From the NCBI RefSeq assembly GCF_007833795.1, contig NZ_CP032704.1, forward strand, positions 62,001-126,000: a DNA stretch of 64,000 nt, given 5' to 3'. The stretch is from Candidatus Pantoea soli. Its GTDB lineage: Bacteria; Pseudomonadota; Gammaproteobacteria; Enterobacterales; Enterobacteriaceae. The notes below the pieces were generated by a model, which saw only the letters and a list, made by a program, of their open reading frames with translations, did not search any database and was not told where the DNA came from. Position 1 is the first letter of the stretch. Every line of letters begins with the position of its first letter. Below are positions 25,932-35,618 of this stretch, piece by piece. The translations under genes were made by a program, and so were the position numbers.

Positions 25932-26828
25932 ATGACAGCTGAAAATCTTAATGATCTCCGGGCTTTTACAATTGTGGCACGTGAAAAAAATTTTACACGG
26001 GCAGCTGCGCAACTGGGTATGTCACGTTCCGGACTGAGTCATGCCATCGCGGCGCTGGAAGCGCGGCTGGGTATCAGGCTGCTGACGCGCTCAACCCGCA
26101 GCGTTGCGCTAACCGAATCGGGAGCGCGCCTTTACGCTACCCTCCAGCCTATGCTGAGCCAGCTTGACAGTGAGCTTGTCTCTCTCAGGTCTCTGTGCAA
26201 AAAGCCGGCAGGGACCGTGCGTATCACTGCTCATGACCATGCCATTGCTTCCGTGCTCTGGCCGCGGCTGCAGATTTTGCTAAAACGCTGCCCGGATATT
26301 AACATTGAGCTAAATGTGGACTATGCGCTTACTGATATCGTTGCACAGCAGTTTGACGCTGGCGTCCGTATAGGCAGTGTGGTTGATAAAGACATGATAG
26401 CCGTCAGGATCGGCCCGGACTTTCATATGGCCGTAGTGGGTTCACCGGACTATCTGAAAGGGAAGAGTGTTCCCGTAACGCCCGGGGATCTGACGGCGCA
26501 TCAGTGCATTAACCTGAGGCTTCCGACGCACGGCGGTCTCTATGCCTGGGATTTCGAAGGTGAGGGGGGAAAGCTGGCGGTGCGCGTGAGGGGGCAGGCT
26601 GTTTTCAACAATACCTATCATATGCTCCAGGCAGCGCTGGATGGGCTGGGATTCGCTTATCTCCCTCTGGAACTGGCCCAGCCACATATCGCGTCAGGAA
26701 AGCTTATTCCGGTTCTGGATCGATGGTGGCCACATTTTCCAGGTTATCATCTTTATTATCCAAGCAGACGTCAGATGGCACCGGCACTTTCAGAAGTGAT
26801 CGCTTCGCTTCGGTACAGTGAGGGTTAA
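25932..26828 (+). CDS. LysR-family regulator
   Basis: A 298-residue LysR protein. The helix-turn-helix is FTIVAREKNFTRAAAQLGMS followed by SGLSHAIAALEARLGIRLL. The effector domain, ending near residue 295, resembles the YafC/DmlR-like group (VAVVGSPDYL-like element near 170). It is divergent from the cupin-CMD operon over about 200 bp and most likely regulates it. Confidence 0.85.
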   Translation: MTAENLNDLRAFTIVAREKNFTRAAAQLGMSRSGLSHAIAALEARLGIRLLTRSTRSVALTESGARLYATLQPMLSQLDSELVSLRSLCKKPAGTVRITAHDHAIASVLWPRLQILLKRCPDINIELNVDYALTDIVAQQFDAGVRIGSVVDKDMIAVRIGPDFHMAVVGSPDYLKGKSVPVTPGDLTAHQCINLRLPTHGGLYAWDFEGEGGKLAVRVRGQAVFNNTYHMLQAALDGLGFAYLPLELAQPHIASGKLIPVLDRWWPHFPGYHLYYPSRRQMAPALSEVIASLRYSEG

Positions 26829-26955
26829 TGAGAATATGCCTGTCGTTTTAAGCTATCTGAAATCGGCTCAATTCTTCAAGTTGAGAACCAACAGGACAAT
26901 CTTGCCGGAACGCTATAAAGTTATATTAATTATCATTCAACGTTAAGGGTAGGGG

Positions 26956-27147
26956 ATGCACTGGATTGACATCACAACTGCAGAGCCCGGCTTGAATGAG
27001 CTCATCCTTGTTCCGGACGGTATCTGGGATAGGGAAGCGATTTATATGGGCAACAGGAAAGTGAAGTATGTCACTTCTACAACGAAGCGATCCTCTAAGG
27101 GCTCACTGATCCTATATTGGCGCCTGCCCACCCCAGATGGAGACTAA
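26956..27147 (+). CDS. Small DUF551-like protein
   Basis: A 63-residue protein starting MHWIDITTAEPGLNELILV and ending LILYWRLPTPDGD. The start and the W-x-LP end match the DUF551 pattern seen in phages and plasmids. GGGTAGGGG lies directly upstream of the ATG. Function unknown. Confidence 0.55.
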   Translation: MHWIDITTAEPGLNELILVPDGIWDREAIYMGNRKVKYVTSTTKRSSKGSLILYWRLPTPDGD

Positions 27148-27509
27148 TTAACGCACACAGATGGAAGCAAGATAGGTAGTTGTAAAAGCGGCATTTACGT
27201 GCATACCAGTATGTTTCAGCTTACTTTGTTCGCCACGAAGCGTTAACCAGCCTTGCTCAACATCAACCTGGCAGATTTGGCACTAGTTACGTGTAGAAAA
27301 TTCTGATAAGCCATCATAAATCAAGTGTAATGTTGTACCCGGAGGGGCTGGTCGTCATACTCACATACGTGCCGGATGGTGCGTTATACTTTCTTCCGAG
27401 GAGATGTTCTGCACCCGCGCCTTCCGGTGCCCTCACTATGACCTGCTCTCCGTGGATTAATACACCGCGATGTTAGTAATGTCTTCATAAGTCACATGAG
27501 GATATCCCC
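27148..27509. other. Intergenic stretch left of the IS fragment
   Basis: No supported gene or IS terminal repeat. Short open readings exist, but none looks like a known protein. Confidence 0.35.
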
Positions 27510-27858
27510 ATGAAGAAGCGTTTTTCCGACGAACAGATCTTTAGTATTCTTCGCGAGGCTGAAGCCAGGGTTTCAATCCATGAACTCTGCAGGAAGCATG
27601 CTATTTCAGGTGCCCCCTTCCACACCTGACGCAATAAGTTTGGCGGCATGGAAGTTCCCGAAGTAAAGCGGCTCAAGTTACTTGAAGAAGTGAATGCCCG
27701 CTACAGGAAGCTTTTCGCTTAAGCCATGCTGGATAAGGAGGCGCTTCAGGTGGCTCTGGGCCGAAAGTTCTGACGGCAGACCAGAGGCGGGAAACCGTGG
27801 AAGTCATGTGTGAGGCCGCAGGTCTGTCGCAACGTTGTGCCTGCAGGCTTGCCCCTGT
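27510..27858 (+). pseudogene. Decayed IS3-family (IS51 group) transposase fragment
   Basis: From the ATG at 27510 the sequence reads MKKRFSDEQIFSILREAEA, then ELCRKHAIS, the N-terminus of IS3-family OrfA proteins of the ISEhe3/IS1133 type. A Trp codon has become TGA in FHT*RNKFGG, a further stop follows near 27720, and the frame then changes to the OrfB start VLTADQRRE. The fragment breaks off near 27858 without a terminal inverted repeat. It is inactive debris next to the Cre-like recombinase. Confidence 0.75.
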
Positions 27859-28043
27859 AATGATATTACCGTGAAAGAAATGGCCAATAGCCTTTTTACG
27901 ATGCCTCCCTACGGTCTTGGGCGGAAGCCATAGAGAGCTGTTAAGGGTCTAATCTGATGACATTTAGGTAAAAATGAAGTTATTGATAAAAATTGGTATA
28001 AAATAGCCAGTTGTAGTTATTAACCGTGCCTGATTACCGGGTT

Positions 28044-29081
28044 TCATTCCTGCTGGCGCCGTTCCATCATATCCACCATTGCACCTGCGTGGGCATCGAC
28101 ATGCCGGATATACCGCATTACCGTTTCCGGTTTCTTCCAAGTGCCTTCCTGCATAATCTGAGCCGTACTGAATTTGTTCGTGGCCATATCGATGGCAGCA
28201 CCCACGCGCGCACTATGGCCTGACCAGGCGCGGTACCGATTTTTATTCGCTCGCGGGGCCTGTTCGGGACCTGCCTCATGCCACGCCCGTGCGAAAATGT
28301 CCTCAAGCGACCGGGTGGAGAGTGGCTTGTCTGTGACAGGCAAAGCCCGGTTAGAGCGGTGAACCGGGCCGAAGATGAATGCATCCGGTTCGTTAAGCAG
28401 TCCCGAGCAGCTCAGCCATTCAGTAAGACGTTCAGAGGAGAGTGCGCCCAGCGCTTTTATCAGGCCTCCGGTCATCACTATCGTTTTTGTCCAAGCCACA
28501 TCCAGCACAATGCGACCGTCAGCGGCACGTGAAATATCACGCACTCGCAGACGTCCCAGCTCACTGATACGCAGCAGTGTCGCATACGCAACATGCAGAA
28601 ACGCCAGGTCGCGCTGCTGCTGCAGGCGATCGGACGCAGACCAGCGTGCGTCCAGGAGCAGCAGGTCACGTAGGCGGAAAGGGACCGCTTGGCCAGCACG
28701 CTCCCCAGAGATGACAGCAGAGCGGTTAATACGTTTAACCGCGCGAAATACCTGCGGAGAAGCGTTAGGGGGTATAAGTCCTGCGTTACGGTGTAACATT
28801 GATATCAGCGCCGCATGGGTACTGATGGTCGATGAGGCGCGTCCGGATGCCTGCAACCACAACAGGTAATCGCGCAGATCGGCGGGTGACATAGGAAGGA
28901 ACTGACGGCCGTGCTCAGCGGCCCACCGGTAACTTATTCTCATCACGCTCAGTAACTGCCGCCAAGTGTTATCAGAAAACGCTTCCCGATCCTGTACGAA
29001 CTCACGCAGTCGCGCCGCGATGTCCTCATCATCTGTCGGCACAAGGCCCGCCATCGGAGAAAGCGAAGTCATTTTGTTCAT
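28044..29081 (-). CDS. Cre-like tyrosine recombinase
   Basis: A 345-residue tyrosine recombinase that aligns with phage P1 Cre over its whole length, beginning with DREAFSDNTWRQLLSV. The catalytic set is complete: Arg171 (LLRISELGRLRV), Glu174, Lys199 (TKT), His289 and Arg292 (SGHSARVG), Trp315 and the nucleophile Tyr324 (MRYIRHV). His289, Arg292, Trp315 and Tyr324 fall at the same numbers as in Cre. AGGA lies 7 nt before the ATG. It probably resolves plasmid dimers at a lox-like site; none is certain, but a 22-bp dyad lies at 29241-29262. It could instead drive movement of the neighbouring AT-rich gene. Confidence 0.92.
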   Translation of the reverse strand: MNKMTSLSPMAGLVPTDDEDIAARLREFVQDREAFSDNTWRQLLSVMRISYRWAAEHGRQFLPMSPADLRDYLLWLQASGRASSTISTHAALISMLHRNAGLIPPNASPQVFRAVKRINRSAVISGERAGQAVPFRLRDLLLLDARWSASDRLQQQRDLAFLHVAYATLLRISELGRLRVRDISRAADGRIVLDVAWTKTIVMTGGLIKALGALSSERLTEWLSCSGLLNEPDAFIFGPVHRSNRALPVTDKPLSTRSLEDIFARAWHEAGPEQAPRANKNRYRAWSGHSARVGAAIDMATNKFSTAQIMQEGTWKKPETVMRYIRHVDAHAGAMVDMMERRQQE

Positions 29082-29553
29082 TTAATATCCTTTTAGGACA
29101 CGACGTCGCTACGTGAATTCTGAAGAAAGCGCAGGGTAGTTACCCTGAAAAAATCGCACAGCGCTGCCTGTTTTTTGTTCACAAAGGGATGACCGGAGAC
29201 AGATCCTTATCATAACCGGATCTTTACGTGGATCCTAGCCTCATATAAGTCCAATTATATGAACTTATTACTTTTACTATGTTCTTTCACATTTTTTTAC
29301 TTGGCCAAAATTAATGTTAACTCAAATTTTTAACGCGCCTAAAAACCAGCAAGTGTAATTAACTCAAATTTACAGGATAATGTTCTTTAATTAATATGTA
29401 ATTCGGGCTAATAGCTCGAATAAGAAGAATCTCATTCACATATAAAAATATTCTTGGACAAAGTTTTTAGATGCACATAAAGTTGTCATTAACATATTTA
29501 ATGTAAGTTGCTTCTAGATCTAATACGTAACGTATGATCAAGGGGATACTAAA
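29082..29553. other. AT-rich intergenic stretch between recombinase and orphan gene
   Basis: No ORF is supported. GC content drops sharply from about 29240 onward. A perfect dyad, TCATATAA and TTATATGA around GTCCAA, lies at 29241-29262 and could be a recombinase or regulator site. The right end holds AAGGGGA before the ATG at 29554. Confidence 0.5.
29241..29262. promoter_or_regulatory. 22-bp dyad, possible recombination site
   Basis: Perfect 8-bp arms TCATATAA and TTATATGA with a 6-bp centre. It is shorter than loxP (13-bp arms and 8-bp spacer), so it is only a candidate site for the adjacent Cre-like enzyme. Confidence 0.3.
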
Positions 29554-31617
29554 ATGTTAAGAGTCTCAAAAGGAATTATGGAAGATCAACGTTTATTAGC
29601 ATCGGCCGCTCTCTTCAGGCAATTACACGAAAACAAAAAAGATATTTATGATATATTAAGCGAATTTATTACATCATCAATAAATTTAAATAGGCTGTGG
29701 AGCTTTAATGTCACACAATGTACCTTACAATTAAAAAAAGATTATGGATTCGAAATCCCCGAAGCAGTAATAAAAACATGTTTGAGAAACAGATTTAAAA
29801 AGGATGGATTGCTGACTCTTAGTCAAGGTCAATTTTCAGTGACCACGAAATTTGACAGGAAAGAAACTTTATTAACCAGCTTCACTAAGGTCAAATACGA
29901 ACAGGATACTATAAAAGACTCATTAATTATTTTTGCAGAAGAACAAGAAACATCATCACTATGTATTTTGAATAAAGATGAACTCGTTTCTGATTTTTAC
30001 TCATATTTTATTAACGGTGTTAAAGATAGTAAAAATTCCACACTAATCAGTGAATTTATAGTTAAGAATTCTGCTGATCCAGAGTTTACCAGAAAAATCA
30101 GCGTACTTGAAGAAGGGCTTATTCTTTACAGCGGGATATGTCATAGTTCTGATTTTGCCAACCATGAGCCTTGGAGAAGTGATTTTAAAATTTTCCTTGA
30201 TACGGAACTACTTTTTGATGCTGCTGGACTAAACGGTATAATCCATCAAAAAATGTTCGATGAGTTTATGATTCTTGTTGCTGAAATAATAAGTCGCTCG
30301 TCGAAAAAAATTAAAATTGAATTAAGTTATTTTGACGAAACCAAACGTGAAATTGATGACTTTTTCTTTGCAGCAGAAAAAATCGTTGAAAGAGGTCAGC
30401 AACCTGACCCTTCAAAGCAAGGTATGATTGCAATTGTCAATGGTTGCAATAACTCAAGTGATGTACTTTTAAAAAAATCTAATTTTATTGAAAAATTACG
30501 CAAATACAAAATATCTCTTGATACGGAGGATAATTATTATGGAAATAGTAATTTTAATGTAGAAAGCATCACCACTCTTAATGCTTTAAAAGCACAAAAC
30601 CCTGACTTTGAAGATGATAAAATCTTAACTGTCTTAAAGTTATTTACTAAAATAAACTCAAAAAGAAAGGGCATAAACAATAAGGGCTTAGAACAAAGTG
30701 GTGCTGTTTTAATTACTGGTAAAAACGTTACTAAAACCATATCGTATAACCTGGCTTCTAGGGACGAAGTAAAATTAACTCCCTTTGCATCTGACCTTGA
30801 TTTTATTACAGAAAGATTTTGGTTCAAACTCAATAAAGGCTTTGGTGGGGATTCAAAGCTTCCGATTAGCTTTGATGTTGTCGCTAGGGCACAGATAATT
30901 TTATCGACTCAAGCCGGAAATAAAGTAGCTGATGAATTTAAAACACTTCAAAGTAAATTTGACTCTGGAACAATTTCACGTGAAAACGTTGGGTTTCTTG
31001 TATCTGAATTAAGATCGAGAAATTATAAGCCTGAGGACTTTGTGCCAGAGACCATAGATGAAATTTCTGACTTTATGAATAGTGATTTCATCGAAAACAC
31101 TTTAAGAAATAAAACAATTTTAGAGAATCAAGTTAAAGAAGGATTTGATAATAAGTTAAAGCTAGAGGAAATGAACGAAAAATTTAGATTAAAAAATGAA
31201 GAATTAAACTCTTCTATCATAATGCACAAGCAGCAGTTGTTTGAAGCCGAGCGTAGAAGGCTTAAAGATCTGCGAGCGCAAGAGTTGGATTTTAGGAAGA
31301 AGAACTATAAACCAATAAGATCTGGTTTAATAAAAAGAAATAATTTAATTATTTTTGCAAATTATGCAATAACTTTGACGTTGTTAGCATTATTAATAAT
31401 ATATTTAAAGAGTTCAGGAGATACATCGCTAAGCCTTATCTCTTTCTGCTTAGGAGCAGCACCATTGATCTCATATTTAGGTGGTTGTGTGTGGATAAAA
31501 AGATTCATTAAAAAAAGAACAAGCAAAAAATATAAAAAAATAATTAAATTAAAAAACAAAGAGCTACCTCTAACGAAACATCAAAACTTAGATGTGACCA
31601 CTACCATTAGCGTTTGA
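29554..31617 (+). CDS. AT-rich orphan: PIN-like nuclease with C-terminal membrane anchor
   Basis: A 687-residue protein of no family I can name. Visible parts: a helical, possibly winged-helix N-terminus (about 1-110); a central stretch with FKIFLDTELLF (Asp216), YFDETKREIDDFF (about 259-270) and VLITGKNVTK (about 385), which together resemble the strand-acid pattern of PIN nucleases; DLDFITERFWFKLNKGFG near 414-431; a charged coiled coil at about 515-580; and two membrane segments at about 597-617 and 625-647 with a very basic tail. Coding bases are AT-rich, unlike the flanking genes, a sign of recent transfer. AAGGGGA precedes the ATG. It stands beside a Cre-like recombinase. A membrane-tethered RNase in phage defence is inference. 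Confidence 0.6.
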   Translation: MLRVSKGIMEDQRLLASAALFRQLHENKKDIYDILSEFITSSINLNRLWSFNVTQCTLQLKKDYGFEIPEAVIKTCLRNRFKKDGLLTLSQGQFSVTTKFDRKETLLTSFTKVKYEQDTIKDSLIIFAEEQETSSLCILNKDELVSDFYSYFINGVKDSKNSTLISEFIVKNSADPEFTRKISVLEEGLILYSGICHSSDFANHEPWRSDFKIFLDTELLFDAAGLNGIIHQKMFDEFMILVAEIISRSSKKIKIELSYFDETKREIDDFFFAAEKIVERGQQPDPSKQGMIAIVNGCNNSSDVLLKKSNFIEKLRKYKISLDTEDNYYGNSNFNVESITTLNALKAQNPDFEDDKILTVLKLFTKINSKRKGINNKGLEQSGAVLITGKNVTKTISYNLASRDEVKLTPFASDLDFITERFWFKLNKGFGGDSKLPISFDVVARAQIILSTQAGNKVADEFKTLQSKFDSGTISRENVGFLVSELRSRNYKPEDFVPETIDEISDFMNSDFIENTLRNKTILENQVKEGFDNKLKLEEMNEKFRLKNEELNSSIIMHKQQLFEAERRRLKDLRAQELDFRKKNYKPIRSGLIKRNNLIIFANYAITLTLLALLIIYLKSSGDTSLSLISFCLGAAPLISYLGGCVWIKRFIKKRTSKKYKKIIKLKNKELPLTKHQNLDVTTTISV

Positions 31618-31630
31618 TTACTCATACACT

Positions 31631-31668
31631 ATATACTGCCTGCCATGGTCAGGCAGTATATATTTTTT
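31631..31668 (+). terminator. Strong terminator after the AT-rich orphan
   Basis: A perfect 12-bp stem, ATATACTGCCTG at 31631-31642 and CAGGCAGTATAT at 31650-31661, loop CCATGGT, followed by TTTTTT at 31663-31668. Confidence 0.88.
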
Positions 31669-31861
31669 AATATAATTTTTTTGACTGATAGATAAGCCAT
31701 TGAATAATAATTTTCATTGATACCAAGCTAGGCAATATCTAATTATAGAAAATATTAATTTCGTCAATCACCTAGGGTATATTGTTTAAAATAAATGGCA
31801 TTTAAATATCAATAGCTTTTCAAGCATTAAAATTCATCTGGATAACTAGTGCCTTAACTCA

Positions 31862-32671
31862 CTATCTGATTTCGTTAACATACATAAAATGCTCAGTATT
31901 GAACCTGTGATGTGCCAAAATCACAGGTGTAGCGCTCTGATCAAACGAGAGTTCATCAATCACCATTAATGCTTGCGGTAATTTCAGCTCCAGCAATTCA
32001 GCATCTTCTTTACTGGCAAGCGTGGCGGTTATCTGTTCGCGCACTGCTGCTACGCGTATGTCATAACGTTCAAACAGGTACCGGTACAACAGCGAAGGCA
32101 AATGTTCGGCTGCAGGAAAGTCGGGCAGGCGGGCGCCTGGCAGCACCAGCAGCTCGTGCATAGCTGCAATATCTTTCACCCGGCGCAAACGTTTCAGCCG
32201 GTATACCCGCTCACCCGGGGTAATCTGGAGTTTATCGGCTTCCTCGTGCGTGGCATTGCCTACCTGATAATCCAGTAACCTAGTTTCTGACTGCAGTAAT
32301 CCACCGGTTTTATCGTGGAGACGAAAGTACTGAAAGAAATGACTGAGGTTATGCAGCGGCGCCCAGCCGGTGACCACCGTACCGGTTTTTCGCCGGCGCA
32401 TCAGCATCCCTTCCGTAGTGAGCGCACTCAGCGCTTTGCGCATGGTGCCAACCGAGACGCCAAATTTAGCCGCCAGACTACTCTCACTCGGCAGGATGGT
32501 GCCTGCAGGTAATTCTCCCTGAAGGATAGATTCGCTGATATGGCGCTTTACTACCTCATACAGCGGTGCACCTTCTCCTTCGCTAAGTCGGCTGAAAGAA
32601 GCTCTGTGGTCTGCGTCATAGGTTTTTTGCATGTGTGCGATTACCGATTGACCTGCATTATTAGGTTGCAT
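31862..32671 (-). CDS. GntR/HutC-family transcriptional regulator
   Basis: A 269-residue GntR regulator. The N-terminal winged helix holds PLYEVVKRHISESILQGELP and PSESSLAAKFGVSVGTMRKAL (about residues 36-80). The C-terminal UTRA ligand domain runs from about 115 to the end. It is divergent from the peptidase gene only 40 bp away, so one operator could serve both. A start at codon 14 (32632) would leave more promoter room and is an open alternative. It most likely represses the peptide operon until a peptide-derived ligand binds. Confidence 0.85.
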   Translation of the reverse strand: MQPNNAGQSVIAHMQKTYDADHRASFSRLSEGEGAPLYEVVKRHISESILQGELPAGTILPSESSLAAKFGVSVGTMRKALSALTTEGMLMRRRKTGTVVTGWAPLHNLSHFFQYFRLHDKTGGLLQSETRLLDYQVGNATHEEADKLQITPGERVYRLKRLRRVKDIAAMHELLVLPGARLPDFPAAEHLPSLLYRYLFERYDIRVAAVREQITATLASKEDAELLELKLPQALMVIDELSFDQSATPVILAHHRFNTEHFMYVNEIR

Positions 32672-32673
32672 TA

Positions 32674-32690
32674 TCTATAAACTATATAGA
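32674..32690. promoter_or_regulatory. Possible operator between GntR and peptidase genes
   Basis: The dyad TCTATA-N5-TATAGA lies in the 40-bp divergent gap. Its size and AT-rich core suit a HutC-type regulator. Confidence 0.45.
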
Positions 32691-32711
32691 AATACAATAG
32701 GCCATCGCCGT

Positions 32712-33992
32712 ATGCGCAAATCTTTATCTTTTAACAATGCTTTAGAGCTAATTGCGAACGATACCTTGCAAATTAAGGATGATTTGCAGCGCATGCTCTC
32801 CGTTGATACCTGCTTTCCTCCGGGCAACGGCTATACGCAGTTCGCAGACCTGATGACGCAGATATTGTCGCCGATGAATTTTACTTTTCAGCGCGTCAAT
32901 GTGCCTGAAGAGCTGTGGCAGACACCGGACGGCAGCGCGCAGGGTGAGCGCGTTAATCTGCTGGCGACGCTCAACAATGGGGCTGCTGAAAACTGCAATC
33001 TCTACTTTCATACCGATACCGTGCCTGCCGGTGATGGCTGGCGCTTTTCGCCGCTGGCGCTGTCGGAGGCAGAGGGCAGGCTCTATGGTCGCGGGTCAGC
33101 CGATATGAAGGGCACGATTGTGGCAGCCATAGCGGCGCTCCGGGCAGCGCAGGCCTGCGATCTGCCGCTACGGTTCAATCCGGTATTCCTGCTTTGCACC
33201 GACGAAGAAGGCGGTCTCTATCCGGGTATTCGCTACTTGGCGGAGCAGCAGCTGTTTTCCGGGCATCTGCTGAGCTTTAACGGCGGTGCGGTACCGCGCA
33301 TATGGGCCGGGTGCTTTGGCAGCATCGATCTTAAAGTGATTGTGAGTGGGCGTTCCGCGCACTCAGGCGATCCATTCACGGGCATCAATGCTATTGAAGC
33401 AGCGCTTCCGCTGATGAACGCACTGTATCAGCTCAAAGGACAGGTTCAGCAGCGCACGTCTGCGATGCCGGCACCACCGCATTATCAAGGAAAACCACTC
33501 ACGTCACTGCTGACGCTTGCCGCGGTGCACGGCGGCAGCAAAGGATCCACTATCCCCGAGCGTTTCGAACTGCTTATCAACCGCCGGTATGCGCCCGAAG
33601 AGGCGTTTGAAGATGTATGGCGGGAACTGACATCGTGCATCAGCCAGGCAATGGCAGAAAGTCGTGCTCTGGATGTCTCCGTGCAGTTGATTGGGCATCT
33701 GGCACCGGTAGCAAATCCTTATGGGTCGCACTGGCCACGCTGGCAGGCTGCACTGAGCCAGGGATTTGGTTTTCCTGATGATGCTTTTAAACCCTGGGGG
33801 TCATCCACCAGCTCGGATATGGGTTGGGTACAGCGTGCGGGTATTCAGGAGATTTTACTGGGGGGCTTAGCGCGTCCCGACAATCGTATTCATGCCGCCG
33901 ATGAGTTTACAACGATGGCAGATGTAGTCGCACTTTCGCGGTCCATTCTGGCGTATCTCGCCGATGATTTTCAGCCAACCCAGGGTATTTAA
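32712..33992 (+). CDS. M20-family metallopeptidase
   Basis: A 426-residue M20 (ArgE/DapE/CPG2-type) amidohydrolase. Metal-binding elements are clear: NLYFHTDTVPAGDGW, YGRGSADMKGT, LCTDEEGG and, near the end, NRIHAADEF. The dimerisation domain occupies about 195-310. It would cut an amide or peptide bond with two zinc ions. It is the first gene of a six-gene unit with a peptide ABC transporter, so its substrate is probably an imported dipeptide or N-acyl amino acid (inference). Confidence 0.87.
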   Translation: MRKSLSFNNALELIANDTLQIKDDLQRMLSVDTCFPPGNGYTQFADLMTQILSPMNFTFQRVNVPEELWQTPDGSAQGERVNLLATLNNGAAENCNLYFHTDTVPAGDGWRFSPLALSEAEGRLYGRGSADMKGTIVAAIAALRAAQACDLPLRFNPVFLLCTDEEGGLYPGIRYLAEQQLFSGHLLSFNGGAVPRIWAGCFGSIDLKVIVSGRSAHSGDPFTGINAIEAALPLMNALYQLKGQVQQRTSAMPAPPHYQGKPLTSLLTLAAVHGGSKGSTIPERFELLINRRYAPEEAFEDVWRELTSCISQAMAESRALDVSVQLIGHLAPVANPYGSHWPRWQAALSQGFGFPDDAFKPWGSSTSSDMGWVQRAGIQEILLGGLARPDNRIHAADEFTTMADVVALSRSILAYLADDFQPTQGI

Positions 33993-34010
33993 ACCAGCGA
34001 GGAAGAGAAG

Positions 34011-35609
34011 ATGTGCGCAATGAAAGCGTTAAACCGCCGGCAGTTCATCGCCAGTTCTGCCGCTCTGACTGGCGCAGCCATGCTGCCCTGGTCTTCCTCA
34101 TGCACGGCTGCGCAGGTTGCCAGCGCAACACCTGGCGGTACGCCCCGAAAAGGTGGAGTGTTACGTATCAGCGTCGACCAGGCGGTCAGTGTGTTAAATC
34201 CGCATCAGGTTCGCGTGAACCCGGAGTATCTGGTGGCTGAATTGCTCTACAGCGGTCTTACTCGTCTCACGCAGGCGATGAAAGCCGAAGCGGACTTAGC
34301 ACAGTCATGGCAGGCAAGTGCCGATCTCCGACAGTGGACCTTCACCCTGCGACCTGATTTGAAGTTCAGCGATGGCAGCACATTAACCTCCGCTGACGTT
34401 GTAGCCAGCCTGCAGGCGTTGCTTGATCTAAAGAACGCGTCGCCTGCACTGAATAACATTGGCCCCATCAAAGCAGTCAGTGCTAAAGACGACAGTACCG
34501 TACTGATTGAAACCGATGCGCCCTACGCCGACCTGCCGGTAATGCTGGCGTATCCCGATGCCAAAATCATTCCCGCCAGCATTGCTCAGGGTCAGATGGA
34601 TAAGCTCAGTAAGGCTTCGCTGGGCGCGGGCCCGTTTCAGCTGGTTTCATACGATCCTGAACGCAAAATTGTGGTGAAGCGTAACCCGCATTATTACGAC
34701 CCGATACGCCCCTATCTCGATGGCGTTGAAGTGATGGTATATCCCGATGGCATTGCAGAGAGTTCAGCGTTGATTTCCGGCGATACCGATCTGATGCTGA
34801 GTGCCCAATCAAGCGAATATGCCCGGCTATCCAAATCATCCGGCATACTGCCGCTTCGGGTCGCTTCAGGTCAGTTCCTTAACGTGAACATGGGCTGCGA
34901 TCAAAAACCTTTTAACGATGCGCGCGTGCGTCAGGCGCTGTCGCTGTGCGTAGATCGCCAGGCCACCGTGGATTTTGTCGCTGATGGTCTGGGTTCACCT
35001 GGCAACGATACACCAATCAATGCCGCTTACCCCTGGTACGCCAATCTGGCCCGTAAAGCCGTGGATTACAGTAAATCCAAAGTACTGCTGGCAGAGGCCG
35101 GTTATCCCGATGGCCTCGATTTAACCCTTATTGCCTCGGATAAACCTGCGACACGAACCCAACTGGGGATAGCGCTGCGTGAAATGGCCAGGCAGGGCGG
35201 TTTTCGCATCAAGGTGCAAACCATGGCGCACAGCACCTATCTCGATCAGGTATGGAAAAAAGGCAACTTCTACGTGGGCTTCTACAATATGCAGCCCACG
35301 CCGGATGCCGTGTTCTCGCTGCTCTATACCTCCACGGCCGCGTGGAATGAAACCCGCTGGAATAACGCTGAATTTGACAGCGCGATTAAGGCTGCAAGGG
35401 AAACGCGTGACGATGCTCAGCGCAGCTCGTTGTATGCCAAAGCGCAGCAGTTGATACATGACGACGTTCCCTCAGTTATTCCCACTTTCTTCGACCTGCT
35501 GGCCGCAAGCCGTGATCATGTAGCGGGCTATCACCTGCATCCTCGCGGCGCAGTGTTCCGTCTGGACCATGTCTGGCTCACTGAAAAAGCGCCCGTACGC
35601 GCTGTTTAA
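34011..35609 (+). CDS. Peptide ABC transporter substrate-binding protein (SBP_bac_5)
   Basis: A 532-residue DppA/OppA-type binding protein. The N-terminus is a twin-arginine signal, NRRQFIASSAALTGAAML, followed by SSSC, a possible lipidation cysteine. The family signature RNPHYYDPIRPYLDGVE is near residue 224. It would capture peptides or related compounds in the periplasm for the permeases encoded next. It lies 18 bp behind the M20 gene. Tat export of a peptide-binding protein is somewhat unusual. Confidence 0.9.
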   Translation: MCAMKALNRRQFIASSAALTGAAMLPWSSSCTAAQVASATPGGTPRKGGVLRISVDQAVSVLNPHQVRVNPEYLVAELLYSGLTRLTQAMKAEADLAQSWQASADLRQWTFTLRPDLKFSDGSTLTSADVVASLQALLDLKNASPALNNIGPIKAVSAKDDSTVLIETDAPYADLPVMLAYPDAKIIPASIAQGQMDKLSKASLGAGPFQLVSYDPERKIVVKRNPHYYDPIRPYLDGVEVMVYPDGIAESSALISGDTDLMLSAQSSEYARLSKSSGILPLRVASGQFLNVNMGCDQKPFNDARVRQALSLCVDRQATVDFVADGLGSPGNDTPINAAYPWYANLARKAVDYSKSKVLLAEAGYPDGLDLTLIASDKPATRTQLGIALREMARQGGFRIKVQTMAHSTYLDQVWKKGNFYVGFYNMQPTPDAVFSLLYTSTAAWNETRWNNAEFDSAIKAARETRDDAQRSSLYAKAQQLIHDDVPSVIPTFFDLLAASRDHVAGYHLHPRGAVFRLDHVWLTEKAPVRAV

Positions 35610-35618
35610 GGAGAAATC

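Noticed and set aside
27148..27509. Short open readings left of the IS3 fragment
   Set aside because: No start signal, family match or terminal repeat supports a gene or an intact element.
18741..29122. A 16-bp word CGCTACGTGAATTCTG found at both 18741-18756 and 29107-29122
   Set aside because: About one such pair is expected by chance in 64 kb when both strands are counted, and the flanks do not match.
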